Origin: DTU098 sp964498525
GTDB taxonomy: Bacteria > Bacillota > Desulfotomaculia > Desulfotomaculales > Pelotomaculaceae
Direction of reading: 5' to 3'
Length of the DNA stretch: 64,000 nt
Assembly: GCA_964498525.1 (NCBI GenBank)
Contig: CAZCGU010000002.1
Location: forward strand, 270,113-334,112
Shown: one piece after another, positions 17,268 through 26,816 of the stretch
How the letters are laid out: each line of letters begins with the position of its first letter
Numbering within the stretch: the first letter of the stretch is position 1
Translations under genes and position numbers: made by a program
Notes under the pieces: model-generated
Database searches by the model: none
What the model was told of the DNA's origin: nothing
Seen by the model: the letters and a program-made list of their open reading frames with translations, nothing else

Positions 17268-17627
17268 GTGGGGGAAAAATTATTTGAGGTGGATGTTTAT
17301 CCACCGGAAAGTAAGATCAATTCACATGTGTTCCCTGAAAGGGTTCAACAATTCAAAAACAATCTGGAGCGTAATCTGGCGAAAATTAAAGAATGGGAAT
17401 ATTGTTATTGCTCTGATTGCAAAAAGATAAAATTCGTCAGGGACCTTCGGGCAACTGAAGAAGGAATTTGCTGCACTGAGTGCGGCAATACCAACCTGGA
17501 GCCCCCCGACTGGGTTAATTGTCCCCACCATAAGGATTCATTTGTTAAATGTCCCCGGGGGGGTAAAGGGATAAGGAAGCTCCAACACGGGTCTGCATGT
17601 CTGGACAATTGTTATTTCCGGACCTAG
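17268..17627 (+). CDS. Zinc-ribbon-like Cys-rich protein
   Basis: 119 residues from GTG 17268, which has TTGGAGG seven bases before it. A longer in-frame start at 17187 lacks a ribosome binding site. Cysteine pairs: CYCSDCKK, CCTECGN, VNCPHHKD, KCPRGG, then SACLDNCYF, suggesting one or two zinc-binding knuckles, preceded by a helical, charged segment (PERVQQFKNNLERNLAKIKE). I do not recognise the family. The consensus promoter and palindrome at 16975-17037 precede it with a 230-base leader, and a terminator follows, so it is a regulated single-gene unit. Confidence 0.65.
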   Translation: MGEKLFEVDVYPPESKINSHVFPERVQQFKNNLERNLAKIKEWEYCYCSDCKKIKFVRDLRATEEGICCTECGNTNLEPPDWVNCPHHKDSFVKCPRGGKGIRKLQHGSACLDNCYFRT

Positions 17628-17700
17628 AAAGGGCTGGTGAAATATTGCCCTATTGGAACCGGCCGCACTGAAACTTTGGGGAATTAGACAGCAATGGGAA

Positions 17701-17743
17701 GGGCCTGCGCACACAGCAAATAAATTGCGCGGGCCTTTTTTTT
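17701..17743 (+). terminator. Rho-independent terminator
   Basis: GGGCCTGCGC pairs with GCGCGGGCC (one T-G pair), followed by eight T. It lies 75 bases past the zinc-ribbon gene. Confidence 0.85.
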
Positions 17744-17860
17744 GTTTAAAAGCCGACTGTTCACACTAAAAGGTTTTTTTTCTTTTAAAGGGAATTTAAT
17801 TACTTATACAGATCTTCAATCCAACGAAATTAATTAGAATCAGAACAATGACAGAGCAAA

Positions 17861-20800
17861 GTGCAGGTGAAAGCCTTGACCATACGTTTTATCACCGGCC
17901 GGGCCGGCTCTGGCAAAACCCGGGCCTGCCTGGACGAGATGCGGGAAGAACTCCGGCAAAGCCCGGAAGGACACCCGCTGATTCTGCTGGTCCCCGAGCA
18001 GGCCACCTTTCAGACGGAATATGTTCTGGCAGCCACGCCGGTCCTGTCCGGCTTCATCAGGGCCCAGGTCTTGAGTTTTAAGCGCCTGGCCTACCGGGTG
18101 TTGCAAGAGGTGGGGGGCGCCGCCCGGGCTCATATCGGCGATCTGGGCAAGCGTATGCTGCTGCGCCGCCTGTTGGAGCAGCGCCGCGCTAAACTAAAAG
18201 TCTTTCGCCGCTCAGCCGGACTGCCGGGTTTTGCCGACACCCTGGCCCAGGCCCTGGGCGAGTTAAAGACTTATTGCGCCAGTCCGGAGGACCTGGACCG
18301 CGCTTCCTTCGCCCTCCGGAATGCCGGGGCTGGTCAGCTGGCCGATAAGCTGGATGACCTGAGCCTTCTGTTTGACAGCCTGGAGGAAAACCTGGCCGGC
18401 CGTTTCACCGACCCCGACGACTACCTCAACCTGCTGGCTGACTGCCTCAAGGATTCACCGTCGGTTTGCGGGGCGGAGATCTGGGTGGACGGCTTTACCG
18501 GATTTACACCCCAGGAGTTCCGGGTGCTGGCGGAATTGACCCGGGCAGCCCGCCGGGTAAATATTACCCTTTGCGCGGATTTGGCCGCCCTGGCCGGCTT
18601 TCGTGATGAAACTGCCCTTTTTTACCCGGTCCGGGAAACCTATGATTCATTGTGCGCCATGGCTGCCCGGGAGCATGTTGCGCCGGAGAGCCCCCTGGTT
18701 TTAGAAGACAGGCCCCCGCGCCGCTTCCGCAGCCCTGCCATCGCCCGCCTGGAACAGCATTTCTTTACCTACCCGGCCCCCCTGTCAACCTGTACCGGGG
18801 CAGGGGTTACCCTGGCCGCTGCGGCCAACCCCGGGGCCGAGGTGGAGGGCGTGGCCCGGGAAATTACAGCCCTTTGCCGGGATGAGGGTTTCCGCTACAG
18901 GGACATCGTGATCCTTTTGCGGGATTTGGATGCCTACGCCGGTCTCCTGAGGGTGGTCTTTACCGACCACAACATCCCGGTTTTTCTCGACCACAAAAGG
19001 ACGGCCCTGCACCACCCCCTGGTGGAACTGATCCGTTCGGCGCTGGAAACACTGAGCAGGGAATGGGCCTTTGATCCCGTCTTCCGCTACCTTAAGACCG
19101 ACCTTACCCCGCTGTCCAGGGAGGAGGTGGATCTCCTGGAGAATTATGTCCTGGCCCACGGGATCCGGGGGAGTCGCTGGACTGACGGCAGGCTCTGGGC
19201 TTACCGCAGGCGTCTGACCCTGGAGGAGGACCGGGAAGCCACCGAAACGGAGCTGGGGGAACTGGACCGGATCAACAGTCTGCGCCGGCAGGCTTCCGCG
19301 GCCCTGGCCGGTTTTTGTGGGGAGGCCGGCCGGGCTGTTAACGTGCGGGAACTGACAGCGGCTTTGTTTAGCCTGCTGGACGGCTTGCAGGCAGCTGAAC
19401 GCCTGGAGAGCTGGCGCAGCAGGGCGGAGGAGGAGGGGCGCCTGGAGGCCGCCCGGGAACATGCCCAGGTCTGGAACGGGGTCATCAAATTGCTGGACCA
19501 GGTGGTGGAGGCCCTGGGTGATGAGGCGCTGCCGCCGGAAGAGTACGCGGCCGTACTGGACGCTGGATTCGAAAGCATGAAGCTGGGCCTGATTCCCCCC
19601 GGCCTGGATCAGGTGGTGGCGGGTACCCTGGAGCGATCCCGGGTGCCGGAAGCGAAGGCCGCCTTTGTCCTGGGTGTCAATGATGGTGTGCTGCCCGCGA
19701 GGGTTGCGGCCAAGGGCATCCTTTCCGAGGGTGAAAGGGAAAGGCTGGAGGCGGTGGGCCTGAAGCTGGCCCCGGGACCCCGGCGCAGGACTTTTGAGGA
19801 ACAGTACCTGGTTTACCTGGCCTTAACCCGGGCCGCGGAAAAGCTATACGTGAGCTATCCCCTGGCTGACAGTGAGGGCAAGGCTGTCATGCCCTCCGGG
19901 GTGGTGGCCAGGCTGAGGGAACTGCTGCCGGATGCGGAGGAGCGGGTCTGGCCGGTGGAGCCAAACGCGGCCCTGGCCGACGACTTAACCTTCGTGAGCA
20001 ACCCTGGCCGTTCATTATCCTATCTGGCGGCCCAGCTGCGGGAGGCCCTGGCCGGCCGCCCGATAGACCCCCTGTGGTACGATGTTTACGACTGGTTTGC
20101 CCGGGGAGGGCGCCGGAAGGACTGTGCCCGGATTTTATCCGGCCTTTTCTTCAGCAACCGGGAAAGCCGCCTGCCTGCCGGTGTAGGCCGGGCCTTGTAC
20201 GGCCGCACCCTGAAAACAAGCGTATCTGGTTTGGAAAGGTTCCGCTCCTGCCCCTTTGCCTTTTTTCTGGCCCATGGCCTGCGTTTGCAGCAGAGGTCTG
20301 TTTACAGGCTGGGCGCGCCTGACCTGGGCCGGTTTTTTCATGCCGCCCTTAAGCTTTTTGGCGACCGTGTCCGCCTGCAGGGGCTGGACTGGGGCGATTT
20401 GAGCCGGGAGCAATGCCGTGAAATTACTGTTGAGGTAGTAGAACTTCTGGCCCCGCGCCTGCAAAGTGAAATTCTGCTAAATACCGCCCGGCGCCGCTAT
20501 CTTACCGGCAAGCTCAGACGGATTGTGCAACGGGCGGCCCTGGTCCTGGCCGAGCATTCCCGGCGGGGCCGCTTCCGGCCGGTGGGTTTGGAGCTGGCCT
20601 TCGGACCGGGTGGTGACCTGCCCGCGGCGACCTTTGTTCTGCAGGACGGCAGCGAGATGACCCTGGCCGGCCGCATTGACCGGATCGACGCGGCGGAAGG
20701 GGAAGGCGGAGTCTACCTCAGGGTGATTGATTATAAATCTGCACGGATGACCATAGGGCTGGGAGATATTTACCACGGACTCAAGCTGCAGCTGCTGGTC

Positions 20801-21349
20801 TACCTGGATGTTGCCCTGAAGCACGCCCTGGCCCTGGCGGGTGCGGAGGGACTGCCCGGTGCTGTCCTCTATTTCCGCCTGGACGATCCCTTCATTAAAA
20901 CGGACGGGCGGGAACCCGGCGAAAAGGAGCTGGAAAAGAGGATCCTGCGGGAGCTGCGCATGACGGGTCTGATCCTGGCCGACCCGGAGGTGGTCAGGCT
21001 GATGGACGGGGAAGTGCAGGGCGACTCCGACCTGGTGCCGGTACATATTAAAAAAGACGGGGAGCTCGGCGCCCGTTCGGCTGTCCTCACCCTGGAGCAG
21101 TTTGAGCTACTGCGGTACTACCTGCGCCGTCAGCTGGCGTCGGCGGGCAGCGAGATTATGGACGGCGTGGTTGAGATCTCCCCTTACCGCCTGGGCGCCT
21201 TCCGCTCCTGTCAGCATTGTTCTTTTAAACCGGTCTGTCAATTCGATCTTTTAGTAGAAGGAAATAAGTACCGCCTGCTCCGCCAGGAAAAGGACAGTGT
21301 TATCTGGGATAGGCTGGCCGGTGGTGGAGAGGTGGCAATAAATGAGTAA
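17861..21349 (+). CDS. addB: Helicase-exonuclease AddAB subunit AddB
   Basis: 1162 residues, the usual size. AddB is the Chi-recognising nuclease partner in double-strand-break processing, the firmicute counterpart of RecC. A Walker A motif GRAGSGKT (13-20) opens the helicase-like N-terminus. A nuclease domain lies near the C-terminus (RIDRID, then VIDYKS at about 957). The four Fe-S cluster cysteines are visible: one in FRSCPFAFF (about 797) and three in CQHCSFKPVCQ (about 1117-1126). The start is GTG 17861 or GTG 17867; both lack a good ribosome binding site. addA starts inside its last eight bases. Confidence 0.93.
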   Translation: MQVKALTIRFITGRAGSGKTRACLDEMREELRQSPEGHPLILLVPEQATFQTEYVLAATPVLSGFIRAQVLSFKRLAYRVLQEVGGAARAHIGDLGKRMLLRRLLEQRRAKLKVFRRSAGLPGFADTLAQALGELKTYCASPEDLDRASFALRNAGAGQLADKLDDLSLLFDSLEENLAGRFTDPDDYLNLLADCLKDSPSVCGAEIWVDGFTGFTPQEFRVLAELTRAARRVNITLCADLAALAGFRDETALFYPVRETYDSLCAMAAREHVAPESPLVLEDRPPRRFRSPAIARLEQHFFTYPAPLSTCTGAGVTLAAAANPGAEVEGVAREITALCRDEGFRYRDIVILLRDLDAYAGLLRVVFTDHNIPVFLDHKRTALHHPLVELIRSALETLSREWAFDPVFRYLKTDLTPLSREEVDLLENYVLAHGIRGSRWTDGRLWAYRRRLTLEEDREATETELGELDRINSLRRQASAALAGFCGEAGRAVNVRELTAALFSLLDGLQAAERLESWRSRAEEEGRLEAAREHAQVWNGVIKLLDQVVEALGDEALPPEEYAAVLDAGFESMKLGLIPPGLDQVVAGTLERSRVPEAKAAFVLGVNDGVLPARVAAKGILSEGERERLEAVGLKLAPGPRRRTFEEQYLVYLALTRAAEKLYVSYPLADSEGKAVMPSGVVARLRELLPDAEERVWPVEPNAALADDLTFVSNPGRSLSYLAAQLREALAGRPIDPLWYDVYDWFARGGRRKDCARILSGLFFSNRESRLPAGVGRALYGRTLKTSVSGLERFRSCPFAFFLAHGLRLQQRSVYRLGAPDLGRFFHAALKLFGDRVRLQGLDWGDLSREQCREITVEVVELLAPRLQSEILLNTARRRYLTGKLRRIVQRAALVLAEHSRRGRFRPVGLELAFGPGGDLPAATFVLQDGSEMTLAGRIDRIDAAEGEGGVYLRVIDYKSARMTIGLGDIYHGLKLQLLVYLDVALKHALALAGAEGLPGAVLYFRLDDPFIKTDGREPGEKELEKRILRELRMTGLILADPEVVRLMDGEVQGDSDLVPVHIKKDGELGARSAVLTLEQFELLRYYLRRQLASAGSEIMDGVVEISPYRLGAFRSCQHCSFKPVCQFDLLVEGNKYRLLRQEKDSVIWDRLAGGGEVAINE

Positions 21350-24300
21350 CCAGTGGACGAAGGAACAACAGGAAGCTATTGAAAGCAGAGGCCGGAACCT
21401 ATTAGTGGCCGCCGCCGCCGGGGCGGGGAAAACTTCCGTCCTGGTGGAGCGGATTGTGCGGATGATAACGGATTCCGTTCATCCCGTGGATGTAGATCGC
21501 CTACTGGTGGTCACCTTCACCAACGCCGCGGCGGCCGAGATGAGGGAGCGCATCGGCCGGTCCCTGGGCGACGCCCTTGCCCGGCACCCGGACGACAAAC
21601 ACTTGCACAGGCAGTTGGCCCTGCTGGGGCGGGCCGGCATCAGTACCCTGCACGCCTTTTGCCTGGACTTGCTGCGGCAGCATTATTACCGGGTGGACCT
21701 GGATCCTTCCTTCCGGGTGGCGGATGAGACCGAAACTGTCATGCTCCAGGCCGAGGCGCTGGAAGAACTCTTCGAGCGCCGTTACGCCGGGGAAAAAAAC
21801 GCCCTTTTTACCGCCCTGGTGGACAGCTACGGGGGGCAGCGGGATGACGCCGTCCTGCAGGAGCTGGTCCTGGAGCTCTACCTTTTTTCCCGCAGCACAC
21901 CCCGACCGGAGGAATGGCTGAAAAGGCTGCCCGGGGGCTTTGATCTGTCAGAAGGCGTTTCTCTGGACCAGCTGGCCTGGAGCGGCGCCTTGAAGAAATC
22001 ACTGGAAATCGAGCTGGGCGCAGCGCTGTCCGCCCTGGAACAGGCCCTGGGGCAAGCCCGCAGTCCCGGCGGTCCCGGGATTTACCTGGCCAATCTGGAG
22101 GCGGAGCGGGAAATGGTGCAGGGCCTGTTCCAGGCCTGCGCCGCGGGCGCCCCCTGGGATTCCCTCTACCTGGCCTTCAACGGGGTTGCCTTCGGCAGGC
22201 TAAAGGCGTGTAAGAGGGGAGACGGCGGGGCGGAGCAGGCGGAGCAGGTCCGAAAAATAAGGGACGGGGTGAAAAAAAGAATTGCGGCGCTTCAGGTGAA
22301 TTACTTCGGGAGGCCGCCGGAAGAGCTGTGTAAGGACCTGCGGGCTGTGGCGCCCCTGGTTCAGGAGTTGTCCGGCCTGGTCCTCGATTTCGGGGAAACA
22401 TACCGCCGGGTTAAGCTGGCCCGGGGTGTGCTGGACTTCAACGACCTGGAACATTACTGCCTGCAAATCCTGGAAGAGCGGAATTCTGACGTCAGGGTGA
22501 GTTTGCCGGCGCGGCCCGGACAGGATTCACAGCAGGAACCGGGGCAGGCGCGAGCGCAGGAACTGCGGGAAAAGCCGGAGTCGCGGGAATCGCCTCCTGG
22601 ACGGACCACAGCATTTTCAGGAGAGTCCTGGGGAACTGGCCGGCAGGACGGCGATCCCGCTTCCCCTGCGTCGTCAAGAAAGGGGTTTCCCTCGCCGGTG
22701 GCTCTGGAGCTGCAGGATCGCTTCGAAGAAGTGCTGGTGGATGAATACCAGGACATCAACGCTGTGCAGGAGGCCATTCTCCAGCTGGTATCCCGCCAGG
22801 GGGAAAAGGGTTCAAATTTGTTTCTGGTGGGGGACGTAAAACAGAGTATTTACCGGTTCCGCCTGGCCGATCCCGGCCTGTTCCTGCAAAAATATATGGA
22901 ATATCCCACCCGGGGGGATTTCGGGCAATCACGCCGCATCGACCTGGCCAAAAACTTTCGAAGCCGCCGGGGCATAATTGAAGCGGTCAACTTTCTTTTC
23001 CGCCAACTAATGACCCCAGGCGTAGGTGAAATGGAATACGGCCCCGGTGAGGAACTGGTTTATGCCGCCGGCTACCCGGAGAATCCGAAAGCAGGGGCAG
23101 GTCCGGAAGAAAGTGTGGAAATCCACCTGATTGAACGGGAAAACCCGGTTGGTGGCCCGGCAGGCAGCCTGGAAGCAGCCGGAAGTCCGGAGTCAGACGT
23201 CATTCCTGGAGCAGCTGGAAATCCGGCAACCGCCGGCAGCCGGGAATCTTCCGACAGACCCGGCGCCGCCGCCCAGGAGGACGGCGAGGGCGAAGAGGAC
23301 CTGGATGCCGTTCAAAAGGAAGCAAGACTGGTGGCCGGGCGGATCAAGGAACTGGTGGAGGGCGCCCCCGGTGTCCCTCCCTTTGCGGTGTACAACAGGG
23401 GGCAAAAAGCCTGCCGCCCGGTTACTTACCGGGATGTGGTGGTGCTGCTGCGGGCTGTGACTGGTTACGCCAATATTTTTATGGAGGAATTCCGGCAGGC
23501 GGGGGTCCCGGCATATGCCGAGCTGGCCACAGGGTATTTTGAAGCCACCGAGGTGGAAACCGTTCTTTCCCTGCTAAAGATCATTGATAACCCCCGCCAG
23601 GATCTGCCCCTGGCCGGCGTTTTGCGCTCTCCCATCGTTGGCCTTAACGCCGGGGAAATGGCGAAGGTAAGGCTGTGCGCCCGCCGGGGGGACTACCTTG
23701 ATGCTGTGGTGGCGGCCTCGTTATCGGATAAGGGCGTTTTAGCGGAACGTTTAACGGATTTCCTCGGCAAGCTGGAGAACTGGCGGACTGCCGCCAGGCA
23801 GGGCAACCTGGCGGATTTGATCTGGACCCTTTACCGGGAAACCGGCTATTACGATTTCGTGGGAGGGCTGCCCGGGGGCGGCCAGCGGCAGGCAAATCTT
23901 AGGGCGCTCCTCCACCGGGCGGAACAGTACGAAGCTACCACTTTCCGGGGTCTATTCCTTTTTCTTCGCTTTATCGAACGGATCCGGGAAGGTGGACGCG
24001 ATCTGGGCGCCGCCCGCTTCCTGAGCGAAAACGAAAACGTGGTACGGCTGATGAGCATCCACAAAAGCAAAGGCCTGGAATTTCCGGTGGTGATTGTGGC
24101 GGGGCTGGGCAAGCGGTTTAATTTTAAGGATCTGGCTAAAAATGTTCTTTTTCATAAGGATCTGGGTCTTGGCCCCCAGCTGGCGGACCCGGAAACAAGG
24201 GTAACCTACCCCACCGTGGCCAAGCTGGCTATAAGGCAAAAGTTGAAAATGGAGGCGCTGTCCGAAGAAATGCGCATCCTTTACGTAGCCCTGACCAGGG

Positions 24301-25697
24301 CCAGGGAAAAGCTGATTCTGGTGGGTTCCGCCAGAAACCTGGAGAATTGTGCCCGCCGCTGGTGCGGGCCGGTGGCTGCGGAAAGCTGGGCCCTGCCGGA
24401 GGGGGAGCTGGGCGGCGCCATGAGCTACCTGGACTGGCTGATGCCGGCAGCAGCCCGCCACAGGGACGGCGCCGGACTCCGCCAGTTCGGACATTGCGGG
24501 GACTTGCCGCCGGAGTTTGTGGTTTCCAACAGTTCACGCTGGCAGGTGATCCTCGACGCCGCGGCGTCCCGGGATAAAGCCGGGGAAAAGATAACCCCTG
24601 ATATATTTGAAAGGATTCGCCGGATGGAACCGCCTGGTCCTGCCGGTCCCAGGGCGGAGATTGTCCGGTCCCGGCTAGAGTGGACCTATCCTGCGGCTCA
24701 TGCGCCGGGCAGGGCTGCCAAGGTTTCCGTCACGGAGTTGAAACGCCGGTTCGATCCCCTGATGGGGGAGGAGGAACCTTCCCTGGCGGACTTCCGGTTG
24801 CCCATCGGGGGCAGGCCCCTTTTCCTCCAGGAAAAGCGCGGCCTCTCCGCTGCGGAAGCGGGGACAGCCCTGCACCTGGCGTTGCAGAACCTGGATCTGA
24901 CCGGGGACACCGGCGCCGTTTCCATTGCGGAGCAGGTGGACAGGATGGTAGAGCGTGAGCTTCTAACCCGGGAACAGGCCGGTTCCTTACCGGTGGAGCG
25001 GATTGCCGCTTTTTTTACCGGTGAACTGGGAAAAAGGGTGCTGTCCGGCCACAGGGTGCTGCGGGAACTGCCCTTTACGCTGGTCCTGCCGGCAGCCCTG
25101 ATCTATGCTGAACCAGGGGGTCACTCCGAAAGCCGGGTCCCGGCCGGTATCAATTGTTGGGATTTTTCCCGGGCGTCCTCCGGCGGGGGAGAACAAGCCG
25201 GTAAAATAGTTCAGGGCGGCAGGGGTTTTAACGATAAGCAGGACGGGGAAAGGGACGGGGGCCTTGCTTATCGCCAGGGCCATTCCCCGGGGATGGCGCC
25301 GTCGCCCCGGGTTCCCGGAAGTTATCCCCGGGGGGGGGAGCGCGCCGCCGGCGCGAGTTCAACCACGGATTCCCGGGAAGACAGCCAGGGTATGCGGCGG
25401 GAAGAACCCGCAGTACCGGACCTTTCAGTTGCCTGGCTCAACACCTGGCCCGGGGAAAACAAGGGCGAAACCGTCCTGGTTCAGGGTGTAGTGGACTTAC
25501 TGGTGGACGAGGGAGACGGTTTTCTGCTGGTGGATTACAAGTCCGACCGGATTCCGGCCGATCAAATAGGACTTGCGGCCGCCCGCTACCGGGGCCAGCT
25601 GAACCTTTACGCCATGGCAGTGGAAAGCATACTGCACAGGAAAGTGAAGGAAAAGTATGTTTACCTTTTCCACCTCAACCGTGCCGTACCCCTGTAA
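21342..25697 (+). CDS. addA: Helicase-exonuclease AddAB subunit AddA, with three extra low-complexity inserts
   Basis: 1451 residues against about 1230 in typical members. UvrD-like helicase motifs: QWTKEQQEAI (Q motif), AAAGAGKT (Walker A, 24-31), LVDEYQDIN (about 465), LVGDVKQSIYRFR, NFRSRRGI, LMSIHKSKGLEFPVV and LYVALTRAREKL. The C-terminal RecB-type nuclease motif is VDYKSDR (about 1397). The excess length is three Pro/Gly/Ser/Glu-rich insertions at about residues 382-452, 600-653 and 1257-1359, all between conserved motifs, so activity may be kept. The third holds an inverted repeat in the DNA. ATG 21342 overlaps addB by eight bases. Confidence 0.93.
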   Translation: MSNQWTKEQQEAIESRGRNLLVAAAAGAGKTSVLVERIVRMITDSVHPVDVDRLLVVTFTNAAAAEMRERIGRSLGDALARHPDDKHLHRQLALLGRAGISTLHAFCLDLLRQHYYRVDLDPSFRVADETETVMLQAEALEELFERRYAGEKNALFTALVDSYGGQRDDAVLQELVLELYLFSRSTPRPEEWLKRLPGGFDLSEGVSLDQLAWSGALKKSLEIELGAALSALEQALGQARSPGGPGIYLANLEAEREMVQGLFQACAAGAPWDSLYLAFNGVAFGRLKACKRGDGGAEQAEQVRKIRDGVKKRIAALQVNYFGRPPEELCKDLRAVAPLVQELSGLVLDFGETYRRVKLARGVLDFNDLEHYCLQILEERNSDVRVSLPARPGQDSQQEPGQARAQELREKPESRESPPGRTTAFSGESWGTGRQDGDPASPASSRKGFPSPVALELQDRFEEVLVDEYQDINAVQEAILQLVSRQGEKGSNLFLVGDVKQSIYRFRLADPGLFLQKYMEYPTRGDFGQSRRIDLAKNFRSRRGIIEAVNFLFRQLMTPGVGEMEYGPGEELVYAAGYPENPKAGAGPEESVEIHLIERENPVGGPAGSLEAAGSPESDVIPGAAGNPATAGSRESSDRPGAAAQEDGEGEEDLDAVQKEARLVAGRIKELVEGAPGVPPFAVYNRGQKACRPVTYRDVVVLLRAVTGYANIFMEEFRQAGVPAYAELATGYFEATEVETVLSLLKIIDNPRQDLPLAGVLRSPIVGLNAGEMAKVRLCARRGDYLDAVVAASLSDKGVLAERLTDFLGKLENWRTAARQGNLADLIWTLYRETGYYDFVGGLPGGGQRQANLRALLHRAEQYEATTFRGLFLFLRFIERIREGGRDLGAARFLSENENVVRLMSIHKSKGLEFPVVIVAGLGKRFNFKDLAKNVLFHKDLGLGPQLADPETRVTYPTVAKLAIRQKLKMEALSEEMRILYVALTRAREKLILVGSARNLENCARRWCGPVAAESWALPEGELGGAMSYLDWLMPAAARHRDGAGLRQFGHCGDLPPEFVVSNSSRWQVILDAAASRDKAGEKITPDIFERIRRMEPPGPAGPRAEIVRSRLEWTYPAAHAPGRAAKVSVTELKRRFDPLMGEEEPSLADFRLPIGGRPLFLQEKRGLSAAEAGTALHLALQNLDLTGDTGAVSIAEQVDRMVERELLTREQAGSLPVERIAAFFTGELGKRVLSGHRVLRELPFTLVLPAALIYAEPGGHSESRVPAGINCWDFSRASSGGGEQAGKIVQGGRGFNDKQDGERDGGLAYRQGHSPGMAPSPRVPGSYPRGGERAAGASSTTDSREDSQGMRREEPAVPDLSVAWLNTWPGENKGETVLVQGVVDLLVDEGDGFLLVDYKSDRIPADQIGLAAARYRGQLNLYAMAVESILHRKVKEKYVYLFHLNRAVPL

Positions 25698-25743
25698 AAT
25701 GTTATTTTGCATTTTCAATAAAAACTGTATATTATGCTGGTTG

Positions 25744-25761
25744 CCGGGGTTAACCCCCCGG
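25744..25761. terminator. Possible terminator hairpin between convergent genes
   Basis: CCGGGG, loop TTAA, then CCCC(CC)GG lies between addA and the convergent gene at 25813. There is no strong T run, so it is a weak call. Confidence 0.35.
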
Positions 25762-25812
25762 TTACTTTAGTATGGCCCGAACAGAAAAGAAAGGTGTCAA
25801 CTATCACGTTCG

Positions 25813-26340
25813 TCAAGGCTCGATCCAGAACTCCCAGGCACAGTAGTATTCCGGGGGATGGTCATCCGGGGGGCAGGCGATGCAGCGGGTTTTAATCCGG
25901 GGATCGATGGTCCTGGCAAAGGTCTCGTATTCTACCAAACCTACGGATTTGCAGGGGAAATCGGGCAGGTTTTTTCTTTTTCTGGCAGACTGGACCCGGC
26001 AGTCGTTCATTCTGAAAACAATCCTGTTTTGATCCAGGTCAATGATCTCCTGTTTGTTAACAAAGGCGTAAAGCCTTAAGCCCAGCGCCTTCTTTAGGGC
26101 CGGGATGCCGCCGTTCGGGGGAATCTTTAGCAGCTTCATGATCCTGGCGGCTTCAACCGGGGAAAATTTTTCCCAGGCGGCGGCGTCGATCCGGATAGCC
26201 TCTTCCATGCCGTAAGTCCTTTCCGCGGCTTGAAACCAGAGGCCGTCGTGAGCCAGCCATCTTTTGGCCATGTCTTTTAAAAGAGTTAATAAAAACTCCC
26301 TGTCCATGAAATCGATGGGCGGCTTATTGTCTTTATTCAT
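25813..26340 (-). CDS. DUF6125-like protein (ATC-hydrolase-like fold group)
   Basis: 175 residues. The C-terminus carries CIACPPDDHPPEYYCAWEF, a Cys/Asp/His/Tyr-rich motif characteristic of small anaerobe proteins grouped as DUF6125 and similar to the L-2-amino-thiazoline-4-carboxylate hydrolase-like family. The N-terminal part is helical (MDREFLLTLLKDMAKRWLAH). No signal peptide or membrane segment. The function is unknown; metal or cofactor binding by the Cys cluster is a guess. Family naming is from memory of the motif. Confidence 0.6.
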   Translation of the reverse strand: MNKDNKPPIDFMDREFLLTLLKDMAKRWLAHDGLWFQAAERTYGMEEAIRIDAAAWEKFSPVEAARIMKLLKIPPNGGIPALKKALGLRLYAFVNKQEIIDLDQNRIVFRMNDCRVQSARKRKNLPDFPCKSVGLVEYETFARTIDPRIKTRCIACPPDDHPPEYYCAWEFWIEP

Positions 26341-26547
26341 GTCACCCTCCTGACCGGATCCGGTGCCCGTTGTTATTTATTCTGAGCACACTGGTCCTGG
26401 TATTTTAGCTTTCCGGTAGTTTGCAGAATCTAATGAGTATATTCTTTTCCAGGTTTTAAGATACCTCCCGGTGAAAAAAAAAGGAGCTTAAATTGAGGGA
26501 CTACATGCAAAACCCTGGCCCTTTTTCTATTCAAGGGTAGAAGCTTG

Positions 26548-26712
26548 ATGCGGGAATTAGAAGCCCGGGTTGTGCTAACCGGGGGAATGGGGATGGTTTT
26601 TGGCATGGCCCGGAAGTTTGATATTTCATTAAATTTTGAACAATTATTTGTATCAGCAGGAAGAATTAAACCTGGAGAGAATAAATTGAGACAAGGTCCC
26701 GATACCTGTTAA
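26548..26712 (+). CDS. Possible small ORF (54 aa)
   Basis: ATG 26548, 54 codons, product starting MRELEARVVLTGGMGMVFGM with a mildly hydrophobic middle and a basic tail. The ribosome binding site is weak (AGGGTAG at ten bases). The remaining parts of 26341-26816 show no gene or clear promoter. Confidence 0.25.
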   Translation: MRELEARVVLTGGMGMVFGMARKFDISLNFEQLFVSAGRIKPGENKLRQGPDTC

Positions 26713-26816
26713 GTAAGATCCAGTTGGTGTTAGAAAACCAGTCTAACCAGATATTTTTGGAATAGTGCTGGAAGGTTTCCCACGGGAGCAGAATACCGAA
26801 AAAAGGAGTGCGTGTT

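Noticed and set aside
17861..25697. Many long frames on both strands inside addB-addA
   Set aside because: G+C-rich third positions keep other frames open; these lack family motifs and ribosome binding sites.
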